A stretch of DNA of 64,000 nt from Vitis vinifera. Its lineage: Eukaryota; Streptophyta; Magnoliopsida; Vitales; Vitaceae. Below, piece after piece: positions 23,161 to 57,682 of the stretch; position 1 is the first letter of the stretch, and each line of letters starts with the position of its first letter. The DNA lies in NCBI RefSeq assembly GCF_030704535.1, contig NC_081818.1:3113001-3177000 (forward strand), in the 5' to 3' direction. The position numbers and the translations under genes are program-made. The notes under the pieces were generated by a model, which was not told the DNA's origin, did not search any database, and saw only the letters and a list, made by a program, of their open reading frames with translations.

Positions 23161-44932
<21,772 letters not shown>

Positions 44933-44937
44933 TAGAC

Positions 44938-45573
44938 CTTCAAGAAAAAGAAAAACCTCTGATTCAAACAAACAATTGAATGACCAGTTAAAAAATCCTA
45001 GCCCTACCCTTTTGGATGCTGAAAAAACTGAGGAAAACGAAAAACTAAAACCTCAACTGATTCAAATAGCTGCAATGGACTCAATCAAGAAAGCCTTCCA
45101 ACGTTTCATATTCAGACCACGAAAAATCAAAGATTCAAAAATGGATTTTTCCTTCCCTCTTCCTACATTTTCTCAGCAGCCAACACCCAGCATCCGATGT
45201 AGGAATTTCAAAATCGAATGAACCCTGTTTGGTTGCTGAGAAACCGGACGAAAACAAACGAAATTCAAACTTTAAAAATAAAATAAAACAACATTAAAAA
45301 AAAAAAAAAAAAACCCAGGTTTTTGTATATTCAGCAGAAACGAATACCCCGCTTTTCCCTTCTATTTTCTCAGCAACCAAACAGAAAAAAAATGAAATGC
45401 GATCGATAAAACTTATAATTTCCAAATAAAAAATTCAAAAAATACCAGGGTTTTGCACTTGCACCGTAAAAGAAAAAAAAAACAACAATCTTTCTTTTTC
45501 TCGCCTTTTCCTCGCTTTCCTTTTACTTTCGGAACAACCAAACAGAGAAAGGTGCGAATGCGAATGGATATAC
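44938..45573 (-). other. probable 5' UTR intron of MIRO2
   Basis: On the minus strand a good donor (CAACAAG|GTATAT, donor at 45573) lies upstream and a polypyrimidine tract with an acceptor (TTCTTGAAG|GTCTAATGG) lies six bases before the start codon at 44932. This predicts a 636-base leader intron. It contains at least four copies of the recurrent CAGCAACCAAACAG-type motif. No transcript evidence is available. Confidence 0.6.
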
Positions 45574-45809
45574 CTTGTTGGATTGAGAATTGTGGAAGGT
45601 TGTTTTGGGAATTGCAGACACCGCCAAAACCCTAATGGTAGGGATGGAGGCTTGGGAAAGAAGTATGAAGCTTCGGATTTAAACGATCAGTGTTCTCTTC
45701 TCTCATGCTTTTTCACTGTGACCCACGTGTCATTTTTTTATATTTCTTTTTTTTTTCAAGAATTTTCCTTTCACAAATTAAATATTAGAAATATATATTT
45801 AAAATATGC

Positions 45810-46058
45810 AAGGCATGTTTGGTAATAGTTTTCAAAAATAATTTTTGAAAACAATTTTGGAAAATTATTTTTTTATTTTTATAGAATAAAAGTCAAAAAC
45901 CTAAAATGTTTTAAATCTATTTTTAATATTTTAAAATATATTTAAAATATTTTTATATTAAACATAAAATAATTTTTTATTATCAAATATTTTTTTTTTA
46001 TTTTTTATTATGGATAATAGAAAACTGGTCTTAAAAAATAATTTTCAAACAAGCCTTA
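45810..46058. mobile_element. MITE, about 250 bp
   Basis: The left end AAGGCATGTTTGGTAATAG and the reverse complement of the right end AAGGCTTGTTTGAAAATTA form an imperfect terminal inverted repeat of at least 20 bases. The internal sequence is AT-rich, with further foldback structure near the left end (CAAAAATAATTTTTGA). It sits just upstream of the MIRO2 promoter. Confidence 0.7.
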
Positions 46059-46352
46059 AAACTTTTAGTGGAATGTATTTTAATTTCAATAAATTCATAT
46101 ATTGTTTTTCTAAAATTGTAAATTTTTTGGGTAAATTAAAAGAATTTATAAATGATTAAAATATGTTAAAATAATAAATAGATTGTTTTATTAAAGCTTT
46201 TCATCAAAATTTGATTAAAAATCCATATAAAAATTGGATATAAGTTATTATTAATTTTTATCTATTTTGATATTATCTAATTTATTCATATTTTTATCAT
46301 ATAGATTTTTCTACTCATTTTTTATTAAGAAATAATAAATAATTTATTTAAT

Positions 46353-47836
46353 ATTTAGAGATAATTTGAGATTGAAATTATTTTAAAATAAATAATAATA
46401 ATAATAATAATAATAATAATTAAAATAAGACACGGGCTATTAATTATAAAATTTTTATATATTTTAAAATAATTTATTTATTTGTATGAGAATAAAAATT
46501 TCAAACATAAATATCCTATAATTTTTCTTTTATGGTTTTCTTAGAGTCCAATAATTTTCAAACAAATCATTTTATATTTGAAATATCCTAGACTTCTATT
46601 ATGAAAAGTTTCCTAATAGTAAAATATTCAAAAAAAAAAAAGTCTAATAACCAATTAGGAGAATTTCCAATTTTTTAAATATTAAAAAATATATTATTTA
46701 AAATCAAATCATAATTCAGAAATAATAACAATTTTAAAACTTACCAAAATCGGAATTAAAAAATAATACATACTTGATTATAAAACATATAGATGATTTT
46801 CATCCTAATTTTTTGTATTAGTCATTCATATTTATCTTGAATTTAATAATCTTGACACTATTTAGAGATAATTTGAGATTAAATTTATTTAAATTTTAAA
46901 AATAATAATAATAATTAAAATAAGACACGAGTTACTAATTATAAAAAAATTTATAATAATTTATTTATTTGTATGAGAATAAAAATTTCGTATATAAATA
47001 TCCTATAATTTTTCTTTTATAATTTTCTTAGAGTCCTATAATTTTCAAACAAATCATTTTATATTTGAAATATCCTAGACTTCTATTATGAAAATTTTCC
47101 TAATTGTAAAATATTAAAAAAAAAAAAAAACCTCTAATAACCAATTAGGAGAATTTCCAGAATTTTAAATATTAAAAAATATATTATTTAAAATCAAATC
47201 ATAATTAACAAATAATCACCATTTTAAAAGTTATTAAAATCGGAATTAAAAAATAATACATACCTGATTATAAAACACATAGATGATTTTCATCACAATT
47301 TTTTGTATCAGTGATGCATATTTATCTTGAATTTGATAATCATGCGCTATTTAGAGATAATTTGATATTGAAATTATTTAAAAATAAAAAATATTAATAA
47401 AAATTAAAATAAGACACGGGTTATTAATTATAAAAATTTTATATATTTTTATAATAATTTATTTATTTGTATGAGAATAAAAATTTCATACATAAATATC
47501 CTATAATTTTTCTTTTATAGTTTTCTTAGAGTCCTATAATTTTCAAACAAATCATTTTATATTTGAAATATCCTACTTCTATTATGAAAAGTTTTCTATT
47601 TATAAAATATTCAAAAAAACTCTAATAACCAATTAGGAGAATTTCCAAATTTTTAAATATTAAAAAATATGTTATTTAAAATCAAATCATAAATTAGAAA
47701 TAATCACAAATTTAAAACTTATCAAAATCGGAATTAAAAAATAATACATACCTGATTATAAAACACATAGATGATTTTCATCATAATTTTTTGTATTAAT
47801 CATGCATATTTATCTTAAATTTGATAACCCTGCACT
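46353..47836. repeat. three-copy tandem array of ~490-bp AT-rich units
   Basis: ATTTAGAGATAATTTGAGAT-type starts occur at about 46353, 46860 and 47349, so units are about 507, 489 and 488 bases. Each unit includes an (AAT)n run of variable length, the phrase AAATAAGACACGGGTTATTA, CCAATTAGGAGAATTTCC, and AATCGGAATTAAAAAATAAT. Copies differ by scattered substitutions and simple-repeat length. I see no coding capacity and no known transposon termini. Confidence 0.92.
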
Positions 47837-47845
47837 TTTATCGAC

Positions 47846-48290
47846 TAGAAGAGTGTTAAATAAAACTTAATATTTATTATTTAATAACTTAAGTTTACTT
47901 TAAGTTTATTTATACTCAAGTTATTGACTTAAAACTTACTACATAATTATTATTTTAACTATCAAGGTTGTTGGGTAAAACAAACTTAAAATTTATTTTA
48001 AATTATCACATTAACATATTTATCCTCATAAATTATAATTAAGAGTAAAGAATGTTGAGTAGCAATAGAGGTCATGAAATAGTAAAAGAAATCGTGAAGA
48101 TAATTATGACAAATGATGATAAAAAAATAAAATAAAAATATTAATTTAAGAATAAGTTAATTATTTTTACTTATTACTTAAAGTTAATTTTTACTTTAAG
48201 TTGTACCATTAAATTATTTTATAAAATATAATTAATTTGCTTAATGATTTAAATTAAGTTATCAAGTTGGTTTACCAAACACCCCTTAAT
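47846..48290. mobile_element. MITE-like element with TGTTTGGTAA ends
   Basis: The right end, read in reverse complement, is AAGGGGTGTTTGGTAAACC followed by AACTTGATAACTTAATTTAA. The left end (about 47846) has a diverged AGTGTTAAATAAAACTTAA version. The same end sequence recurs at 49979-50050 (TGTGTTTGGTAAATCAACTT), a half-copy of the family. No coding capacity. Confidence 0.6.
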
Positions 48291-50367
48291 TGTACAAAAC
48301 CTTAAAGTCTTCCTAACCATTAAGACTTCTGAAAATAAGTCACATCTAATCAATAAGAAAAACAAAATGTCCTAACATATTGATTAGTAATAAAATCATA
48401 TTTGACCTCTATATTTTCATCAATAATAAAGTATTTAAAGCATGGAAAGATCTGTGTCAATAATGATACACTTGTGTTACAAAGAATGTAATGCTTTGAT
48501 TTTTCAATAAATTACATTATTGGATATCATTACATTTGATATAGTTTATGCAAAGGACAAATCAATTTTATCTTCCTTTCACAAGGAAAATCAATAAATT
48601 GTTGAAATAACACCACCATGTACTATGATATTAAATTGTTGAAATAACACTACTACCATGTTTTTGGATATTAATTTCACATTTATGAGGTTTGGTTTGA
48701 AAATTAAAGTCGGAACTAGGGATGGTAACGACAAGTTTTTTTGGGTATCTGCCTCGTCTCGTCCCTAATGAAATGAGTTTAAAATTTAAATAAACGCATT
48801 ACAGGTGGGATTGGATTTTTTTTAAAAACATGGGACGAATTCAATATTACCTTGTTCCATCCCGATTATATATCAATTTAATTTAATTTAATTTTTATTT
48901 TCATATTTTTATAATTATAACAATAATAATAATAAATATTTTTCAATAAAACAAATTATAAAAATTTATAATATTTTAATTATTTATAAAGTATATTTAT
49001 CTTAATGTAATTAAAAAATTTTAAAATTTTCAAACAAAAGTTAAAAGGTGAAGCGAGTGGGCGTCCCATTTAATTACAAGGTGTGTCCATGACCAAGGTT
49101 AACTTAGCTCTAATTACCTTGCCCTATGTTAGAATTAAAAATAAAAATTTTCATTACTTAAACCTAATTTCTTAGTTTTTGAAAAGTAAGAGGATTGAGG
49201 AAAGATTGAAAAAAAATAATAATTTTTTTTATATAGATGTATTATAAAAAATATAAAAGAAAATAAAATATAATTAAAATTATTTAAAAATTTATATATA
49301 TTTAAATTAGTTAATTAATTTTTATATACAAAAATTAAAATAGGTAAAATAAGTTTGCGCTATACTATAAAAATAATTCATTAATTTTAAATATATTTTT
49401 TATTTTATTTTATTTTATTATTTTTCTTTTCTATTTTACATGCATTGCATTTTTCCTTAAATCACATGGAATTAAATAAAAAGTTTCGAAATAATTTAAA
49501 AATACGCAACTCAATAATTTAATAAAATAAAACTTTAGTCTTTGTTTTTTTTTTTTGGATATTTTAGGGCAATGTAGATGCCAAATAGGGACATTAAAAA
49601 AAACCCTCATATGCATATATTTTTTGTTTTTTAGTTTTAGTAATAAAATTTATATAAAAAATAAATATTTTCATACAAAAGTATAGATTTATTTTATATT
49701 TTTAAAAATTACTTTAAAAGCTTTAAAATTTGATGTATTAATATTTGTTTAATACCTTTTTTTTATAAATAATTTTAAAAAATTATTACTTTTTAGTCAA
49801 TTAATTAATAAATTATTATATGTATAATTGGATATATTTTTTTTTTTTCCTGAAAAACAAGTAACACTAAATACATATTTTATAAGGGCTTTCTAGATAA
49901 AGCATAGTAGGAAATTATTAATTACTTAGTAAGTGAATCATACATTAAACTATACAATTTTTTTTATAATGTAATATCTTAGTGTGTGTTTGGTAAATCA
50001 ACTTGAGCTAATAACTTAATTTAAGTCATTAAGTAAATTGAGTATTATGTTATCTGTTACATGCCCACAACACCTCTGAAGTGGCCCAACACCTTGACCA
50101 AATCCTCCACACATTTTCCACATTCCCTATAGTCTAGGAACGTGACCCACAACTGCTGCGTAATGGTGGTAACCTCACTCTGTATTGTTCTCTTCTTCAG
50201 TGATACACCATCTCACGTGAGAGATCAGAGTTTGGAAAAATCAAAGACTTGCAGCAACAAGTGGGTATAACAAATCAAACATCAATGGTTGGAAGTAATA
50301 ACTGATCTTAAACTTTTTCTGTTTTGATTCGTATGGCAATGTTTTCATACACTATTGGATAGTATTG
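48291..50367. other. AT-rich intergenic DNA with short repeat remnants
   Basis: No gene is seen. A segment at about 48718-49130 begins with a GGGATGGTAACG phrase typical of common plant repeats. A half MITE lies at 49979-50050. From about 50055 to 50360 base composition becomes more balanced, with short broken frames that I cannot assign. Confidence 0.5.
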
Positions 50368-51557
50368 TTGATGTCTTGCGTCCCAATGATCCATGTAGCT
50401 GCCAAGTGGACGCACGCTTTCAACCAAGATTGAGTTCCAGTTCAGTTTTCCCCGCATAAAATGTCCGGACAAGATGTCCGGACACACCTTCCGATGGTTT
50501 TGTTAGCCATGACTCAAGAGATTAAGCTATCAGGCTTTTTCAGGGATAGTCAGCTTACCTTTCTCTTTGTGTGAAGGCCCTTTTATATAGTGTCAGAAGC
50601 TCTGCCTCCTTCTTTAATGGTGGGAAGACTTTTTGGCTCGTCATGATGCCTCTAGGTGGTGGCAGGGTTATCATCACCCTACCAGCAACTGTCAGAGATC
50701 GTGGGAGGCGACTTGTCATCGTTCATGTCCTTTCGCTCTGCAGGCGGCGGACATGGGCTGTGGCAGGCTGTCGAAATGACGTAGCAAGGCTTGCTCACTT
50801 TAGTCAATGATCCGAGCAACATATCCGGATAGGATATGCTATCGTCCGGGTGTGATGTTCGCGAGTGCCGTGTGCTTCTCCCTGAGGGAGTCCGGATAGG
50901 GGAGCGCGCCATGTGTCCTCTTGGGGAGTCCGGATGGAGTTGTTCCGGATAGTGATGAGCGCCACTTGTCATCAGGGGGAGGGGTCCCTACAATCGCCAC
51001 TGTTGATGCCTTGCGTCCCAATGATCCATGTAGCTGCCAAATGGACGCACGCTTTCAACCAAGATTGAGTTCTAGTTCAGTCTTCTCTGCAAAAGATGTC
51101 CGGACAGGATGTCCGGACACACCCTTCGATGGTTTTGTTAGCCATGACTCAAGAGATTAAGCTATCAGGCTTTTTCAGGGATAATCAGCTTACCTTCCTC
51201 TTTGTGTGAAGGCCCTTTTATATAGTATTAGAAGTTCTGCCTCCCTTTTTAATGGTGGGAAGACTTTTTGGCTCGTCATGATGCCTCTAGATGGTGGCAA
51301 GGTTATTATCACCCTACGGGCGGCTATCAGATATCGTGGGAGGCGACTTGTTATCGCTCCTGTCCTTTCGCTCTGCAGGCGGCGGACGTGGGCTGTGGTA
51401 GGCTGTCGAAATGACGTAGCAAAGCTTGCTCACTTCAGTCAATGATCCGAGCAACATATCCGGATAGGATATGCTATCGTCCGGGTGTGATGTTCGCGAG
51501 TGCCGTGTGCTTCTCCCTGAGGGAGTCCGGATAGGGGAGCGCGCCACGTGTCCTCTT
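50368..51557 (+). mobile_element. LTR-like block in two direct copies, GC-richer than surroundings
   Basis: A unit starting TGTTGATGTCTTGCGTCCCA at 50368 restarts as TGTTGATGCCTTGCGTCCCA at 51001, 633 bases later. The second copy stops at about 51557, near the point CGCCACGTGTCCTCTTG. Copies are about 95% alike by eye. Each has a TATATAG at about 220 bases in. The first copy ends with a G-rich GGGGGAGGGG tract just before the second TG start, like a polypurine tract before a 3' LTR. I read this as LTR material of a retrotransposon lacking an internal coding region, possibly a collapsed non-autonomous element. CCGGA-rich short repeats (ATCCGGATA, TCCGGACA) are scattered through it. Confidence 0.65.
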
Positions 51558-52999
51558 GATACATTCATGCAGCATGCTTGAAAGAAATTTTTTCTTTTAT
51601 GATCTCTCAAAATCACTACTTAAAACTAATAATATACTCGGTATTGTTCTGGATTACTTGAAACATTAATTTCCAATTTTCAATGGATTGGCAGCCAAAA
51701 TTGTCATTTGGATATCAACGGCCTATAGACCCTTATGGGGTTTCCAAGAATGATTTTGGAAATGGTTTAGTAGGGAGTTAAGCCTCGAGATCCGAGCAAA
51801 GACCTGGGTTTTTGGGTTCCTATAGTGGAAAGAGGCGCGTTGGACCACAGTGCACCAATCTCCCACTGCCAGGCCTGCATCATTAAATTGTAGGCGACTT
51901 CGAGGCTTGGACTGGTGCTGCCGATGAAAGGAAGACGTCGCACTGAAGCACGGTGATGTCGGTGAAAGGAAGACGTCGCGTTGAGTTTTCAGTGGAGGCT
52001 TAGAATTCCGACTAAGTTCATGGCATGGCTCCTATAGTGGCAGAGATCTGCTGTTGGTTTCATAATAGTAGTGCCCACTTCCCGCACCATCTGATAACTG
52101 AACTATCTTATAGAAGGTGAGCCATTTTAATCCCTAGCTTTAGTAAATTGTTAGGCCATGGACTTAATAAGAAAGATGGGCTAGTTTAGGCCCTTATGGC
52201 CCGTTTGAAATAATTTTGTTGGGCATAGACCTAGATTGTGTTACTATATGGGCTTGGGCACCCAATCACAATCCAAAATCCACTTTTACTATATATATAT
52301 ATATATATATATATAAATTATTATTATGTGATTTTTTTATACATGCAAATATGGTTATTTTATGTTAATTTATATGTTTGTATGTGTAAAATTGTAGCTT
52401 TAATTGCATGCAATGTTGCCTAAATTGTGCTAGATAAATTGAAGTTATAACATAAAGTTTTAAGGTCTAAGTGAACCATATAATTTTAAATAATTAAGGA
52501 ATAGCCACAACATCTTTAATTATATAAAATTATATATTAAGTGGATAAGGATCACATAATGAACATTAATTGTAATTAATTATATAAATATAATGGTTTT
52601 ACCCCACAGAGATTTCATTATGTTTATATAATTAATTAGGATAAAATGTTAAAAAAAATTTCCTAATTTATGCACAGGGGTTAGGAAGAATTAATTCAAT
52701 GGTTTATCATAAAGCTTAAAGATATAAGATATCAAACTATATTCATAATAAATATTATAAATTTAGTAAAAATAGTTTAATAAAATCTATCATAAAGATA
52801 ATGAATCCGATTGAATTAGAGATTTAGCCCACATGCAATTTTTAATAAAATTAGATTCATTTTTAAGCGTGTTTTACATTGGTAAAACATGAATTTATTT
52901 AAAGCCTCAAATATTAATAAGCTTGTAATCTTTTTGTGCAGTTTTACCTAACATTTTCGATATTCATTGTGAGGTTCCCGAACTCAGGGGAGATAACTT
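51558..52999. other. unassigned intergenic DNA
   Basis: The stretch 51560-52260 has near-balanced composition, with a short duplicated phrase GAAAGGAAGACGTCGC (about 51928 and 51966), but no frame or domain that I can name. A (TA)n microsatellite lies at about 52288-52314. The rest, to 53000, is AT-rich. It may include the eroded 5' LTR of the copia element that follows. Confidence 0.4.
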
Positions 53000-53557
53000 T
53001 AAGTTATGAAAGGAGAGAGTTATTTCTTTAATTAGGGTGTATGAACATAGACTATGCCATCAGGAAAAATGAACCACCTAAGATCACTGATACCAACACA
53101 CCTGATCAAATTCTATTGTATGAAATGCTGAGAGAAATCTAATCACCTCAGTGTGATGTATATTAGGACAAAAATTAGTAATGGTATATGTGGTTCAATT
53201 GAGCAGCACAAGAATGTCCGCAAATTGCTAAAGGCTATTGATGAGCAATTCGTCACTTCAAATAAAGCCTTGGCGAGCACCCAAATTATGAAGTTCACAT
53301 CCTCTCATCGATATAAAAGATGTACGCGAACACATCATGGAAATGAGGGACATGGTGGTTCAACTGAAGAAGCTCAAGGTAGAAATGTCTGAATCCTTCT
53401 TGGTGCACTTTATCCTTAACACTTTTCCGCCTTAGTATGGACCTTTCAAAATCTCTTACAACACATAAGGATAAGTAGTCTATCAATGAATTGATAACCA
53501 TGAGTGTTTAAGATGAAGGAAGGTTAATGATGGAGCAAGGAGAAAGTGCCATGCTGG

Positions 53558-55475
53558 TGACCGAAATTTCTCTATTGTACCAAAATACTTAGCGTTTTTA
53601 CGTAGTAACTCTGGTCAAGAAAAACTAGAGAAAGAGTCACTACGGCTTTTGTAGTATTCCGGGTATCGTTCTCAAGGACTGACTTATGAAAATTGTCAAT
53701 ACTAGAATAAATGAATTGTTTTTGTTTAAATCCTTAAGTGAAAAACAATATGTGAATAATGTGAAACTAAGTAAAAGAAATTGGATTAATAAGAAAAAAA
53801 ATGAATATTTATTTTAAATTCAATTGATTCAAGTTTGGGGTTTTCCACAATCCAACCTAGGGTATAGAAATTAGAGAAAACAAGGGTATTTTAAGTAATA
53901 TGATCTTAGGGTTTTGGGATCCTTGGCCACTCGCGATCAGGTTGAGTTCTATAACTCAAAATTGCATCCGAAACCTAATTTTTCCTTTTTAAAATAGATT
54001 CCTAAAACCATCAAATGAATGAGATTGATTATCAATTTAAGATTTGGCTTTTTAACCCTTCCTACTCCTTATAGCTTTGTTTAGGGGCAAATAACGATAG
54101 GTAAGACGAGGATAACTAATAATTAATAATTACCAAGAATCACTAGTATCAAGTAATAATCTACCGTATCATTCCCTAAACGAACTCACAAGGATAGGAT
54201 AAAAAAATTGATAAATTGTCACCCAACCAATAATTAATCTCATTATTATAATAATTTACCCATTGTCCCTATAGGTTTCCTAACCCTTAGGTTTTCATGC
54301 TTCAAGCCCCAAGTTGGCTCTTAGCCTCTCATGGGGGTGATGTCACATTCACAATTCATAATAGGGTAAAAATCCATAATTTGAATCAAAAGAAACTAAA
54401 AACAATATATTCAATAAAGAAGAAAAAGAAAACAAACCAAAGTTCTCGTCTTCTTCCTCCTTCAATGTCAAAAACTCCAGAAAAAAATTCAAGATTCCTA
54501 AAACCTAGAATTGAGAGAGTTTATATAATATCCTCAATTACCTAACATGTGGCACACTCTCATTGGCCACTTATTACAAAATAATTTCTTAAAAATGATT
54601 AAAAAATAATAAAATGGTGATTTCTAGTCGTGTGGGGTCCACCTAGGGCGGATGGAGTGCTTTAGATGCAATTCCCAAGGTAGAGGAGGCGGAACATCAA
54701 AGTGGCAGTGGGTGAATTCGAAATTGGTGTCATTTCGAAGTGGATTTCGAATTCATAAGTTGAATAGATGCAATTCCCGGGGTAGAGGAGGTGGAACATC
54801 AAAGTGGCAGTGGGTGAATTCGAAATTGGTGTCATTTCGAAGTGGATTTCGAATTCATAAGTTGAATTTCGAAATTATAAGTTGAATTTCGAAATCATTT
54901 CGAAATGACCCTCCAACTTGGTGCAGTTGTCTTCAAATAGCCATAACTTCTTCATTTCAGCTCCGATTTGCAAACCGTTTGAAGCGTTGGACTCCTGACT
55001 TCCCGAGCTTCGAAACAATATATAGTATGTATATAATGGACTCCATAAAGTGCTCCAAATTTGTCCTCAAAGTCAGAGTATATAATGTCATCAGATTTTT
55101 GAGTTCTAAATTTTCATGCAGCTAAATCTTGCTTCATGCCTCATTTCCCACGCTTTCTTGCCTTCTTTCTTACTCCATAATGGTCATTTATCATCTTCCA
55201 ACCTCATGATATCCTTGTTTTGCCTTTCCTTACGTTCAATGAGTCTTGACTCACTTATCTTCTCATTTAGCCCTTTCTTGATCTTTCAAAATCTAAAGTC
55301 ATTCAATTTGCACAATTTTCTTCCCTTGAACCTGAGATAAGTCTCCAAAGTACAGATTAAACTCATGGTTAGGGCCTTAGCATTGATTTAGGTCAAGTTG
55401 GGTGATTTGAATGTCCTTTGGTGTACAAATCATATCGAATATGTGCCATTAGAGCACATATTTTGGCTCCAATCA
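53558..55475. mobile_element. putative solo LTR (1.9 kb) inserted in copia gag
   Basis: The copia gag frame is clear up to GESAM at 53557 and resumes at 55476 with LVIQNKGNKGK. The intervening 1918 bases start with TG, end with CA and are framed by GCTGG (53553-53557) and GTTGG (55476-55480), a five-base duplication with one change. This is the signature of an LTR-retrotransposon insertion left as a solo LTR, or a small non-autonomous LTR element. It encodes nothing that I recognise. The exact base of the boundary is uncertain by a few positions. Confidence 0.6.
54664..54870. repeat. 102-bp tandem duplication with TTCGAA-rich tail
   Basis: A unit starting AGATGCAATTCCC at 54664 restarts at 54766. 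The two copies differ at only a few sites. The unit ends with TTCGAAATT/TTTCGAAGTG/TTTCGAATTC phrases, and partial copies of TTGAATTTCGAAAT follow to about 54905. It lies within the putative solo LTR. Confidence 0.9.
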
Positions 55476-57682
55476 GTTGGTAATTCAAAATAAAGGAAAT
55501 AAAGGAAAATCTAAAGCCAGTCAGAAAAATAAGCATCAAATTCCTCCCAAAGCTGACATTAAGAAAGACTAAAAGTGTTTCTTCTGTAAAAAGAAAGGAC
55601 ATGTGAATAAGAAATGTCTGAAATTCCAAAAATGACTTGAGAAGAAAGGTAACCCTACCTCGTTTGTTTGTTATGAATCTAATATGCTTAACGTAAACAC
55701 CAACACATGGTGGATTGATTCTGGATCTACAATCCACATTTTAAATTCCTTGCAGGGTATGCAAAACCTAAGGAAGCCAATGAGTAGTGAGCAATTCATC
55801 TTATCCGGAAACAAGATGGGCTCACATGTGGAAGCAATAAGGACATGTTATTTAACTTTAGATGGTGGTTTTGTTATAGAATTGCAAATGACCTTTTATG
55901 TACCAAGTTTCCCACAAAACTTGATTTCAGTTTTTAGACTTGTACCTTTTGGATATTCCTTTCATTTTTCATAAACATCTACAAGTTTGACTTATAAATT
56001 TGATTGTGTTGGGAATGGTATTTTGTTTGATGGTCTTTATCTCATATTCTTACAAAATGATACCACTTATAATTCATTACATGTCCAAACTGGCATTAAG
56101 AAATGTGTTGTAAATGAGGATTCCTCTACATTATGGCACCGGAGATTAGGTCATATCTTCTTAGCTAGAATAAAAAATTGGTAAATGATGGGGTACTCTA
56201 GATTTTACTAGCTTTGAGACTTGTGTGGACTGCATTAAAGGAAAGCAGGCCAACAAGTCAAAGAAATGTGTTACTAGGAGTTCTGCCATATTAGAGATCA
56301 TACATACCGATATATGTAGTCTATACATGGACTCTTATGATCAGAAATACTTCATTTTTTTCATAGATGATTTCTCACGATACATGTATCTCTACATACT
56401 TTACAACAAAAATGAAGCATTAGATGCCTTTAAGGTTTTCAAGGTAGAAGTAGAGAAACAATGCGGTAAACAAATTAAGATCAGATAGAGATGGAGAATA
56501 TTATAATAGATATATGGAAAATGGACAAGCACCAAGGCCATTTGTGAAGTTTCTTCAAGAGCATGAGATTGTTGTCACACCATGCCTGGTTCTTCAGACC
56601 AAAATGGTGTAGTAGAAAGAAGAAACCGAACTTTATTGGACATGGTGAGGAGTATCTTGAGTAGCTCAAAAATTTCTAGATTCCTGTGGACTGAAGCACT
56701 TAAGAAGATGAGATGAGTTCCATGAGGTGCAATGATGTTTGGGACCTTGTTGAGTTGCCTAATGGTGCAAAAGTCATTGGTTGTAAATGGGTCTTTAAGA
56801 CAAAGAAAGACTCATTAGGCAACATTTAGAGATATAAGACCAAACTTGTTGCAAAGGGGTTCACTCAGAAATAAGGAATCGATTACATGAAAACATTTTC
56901 TCCTGTATTTAAGAAAGATTCCATATGCATTATATTGACATTAGTAGCCCATTTTGATTTGAAATTGCAACAAATGGATGTGAAAACTGCATTTCTTAAT
57001 GGAGAGCTAGAGGAGGAAGTTTAAGTGAAACAACCTGAAGGATTCCTCTCTAGTGATGGTGAACAATTGGTTTGCAAGCTTAAGAAATCCACATACGGTT
57101 TAAAACAAGCATCCCGCCAATGGTATTTAAAATTCCATAACATAATTTCTTCATTTAGTTTTGTAGAAAATGTTATGGATCAATGCATATACCTTAAGGT
57201 CAATGAGAGTAAAGTCTGTTTTCTTGTTTTGTACATGGATGACATCTTACTTGCAACCAATGATACGGGTTTACTTCATGAGGTGAAATAATTCATTTCT
57301 ATAAATTTTGACATGAAGGATATGGGTGAGGCATCTTATGTCATTGACATTAAGATCCATAGAGACAGATTTTAAGGTATCTTAAGTTTGTCTCAGGAAA
57401 CCTATATCAATAAAGTTTTAGAGAGATTTCGGATAAAGGATTGTTCACCTAGTGTTTCCTCTATAGTGAAGGGTGATAGGTCCAATCTGAACCAATGCCC
57501 GAAAAACAATCTTGAGATGGAACGGATGAAGAACATTCCATATGCTTATGCGGTTGGAAGTCTGATGTATGCTCAGGTCTGCACAAGGCTTGATATTGCA
57601 TTTGTTGTTGGAATGTTAGGATGATATTAGAGTAACCCAGGTTTGGACCACTGGATAGCTGCAAAGAAAGTGATGACATTTA

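Larger units (their letters stand above)
53000..57682 (+). mobile_element. degenerate Ty1/copia retrotransposon
   Basis: In order on the plus strand: broken gag (53100-53557), zinc knuckle CFFCKKKGHVNKKC (about 55578-55620), protease with WWIDSGST (about 55711), pre-integrase LWHRRLGH (about 56130), integrase HTDICS and IDDFSRYMYLYI, and reverse transcriptase with KWVFKTKKD, MDVKTAFLNGELEEEV, STYGLKQASRQWY and YMDD (about 57232). It stops at about 57682, before RNase H. There is a deletion between integrase and reverse transcriptase near 56700, and many stops and frameshifts. I find no clear LTRs. A 1.9-kb insertion splits gag at 53558-55475. Confidence 0.88.

Noticed and set aside
46353..47836. 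CRISPR-like array
   Set aside because: Units are about 490 bp without short repeats and unique spacers, and the genome is a plant nuclear one.
50571..51616. Paired 79-100 residue frames rich in Arg/Ser/Pro on both strands
   Set aside because: They repeat because the underlying LTR-like DNA is duplicated; no conserved domain seen.
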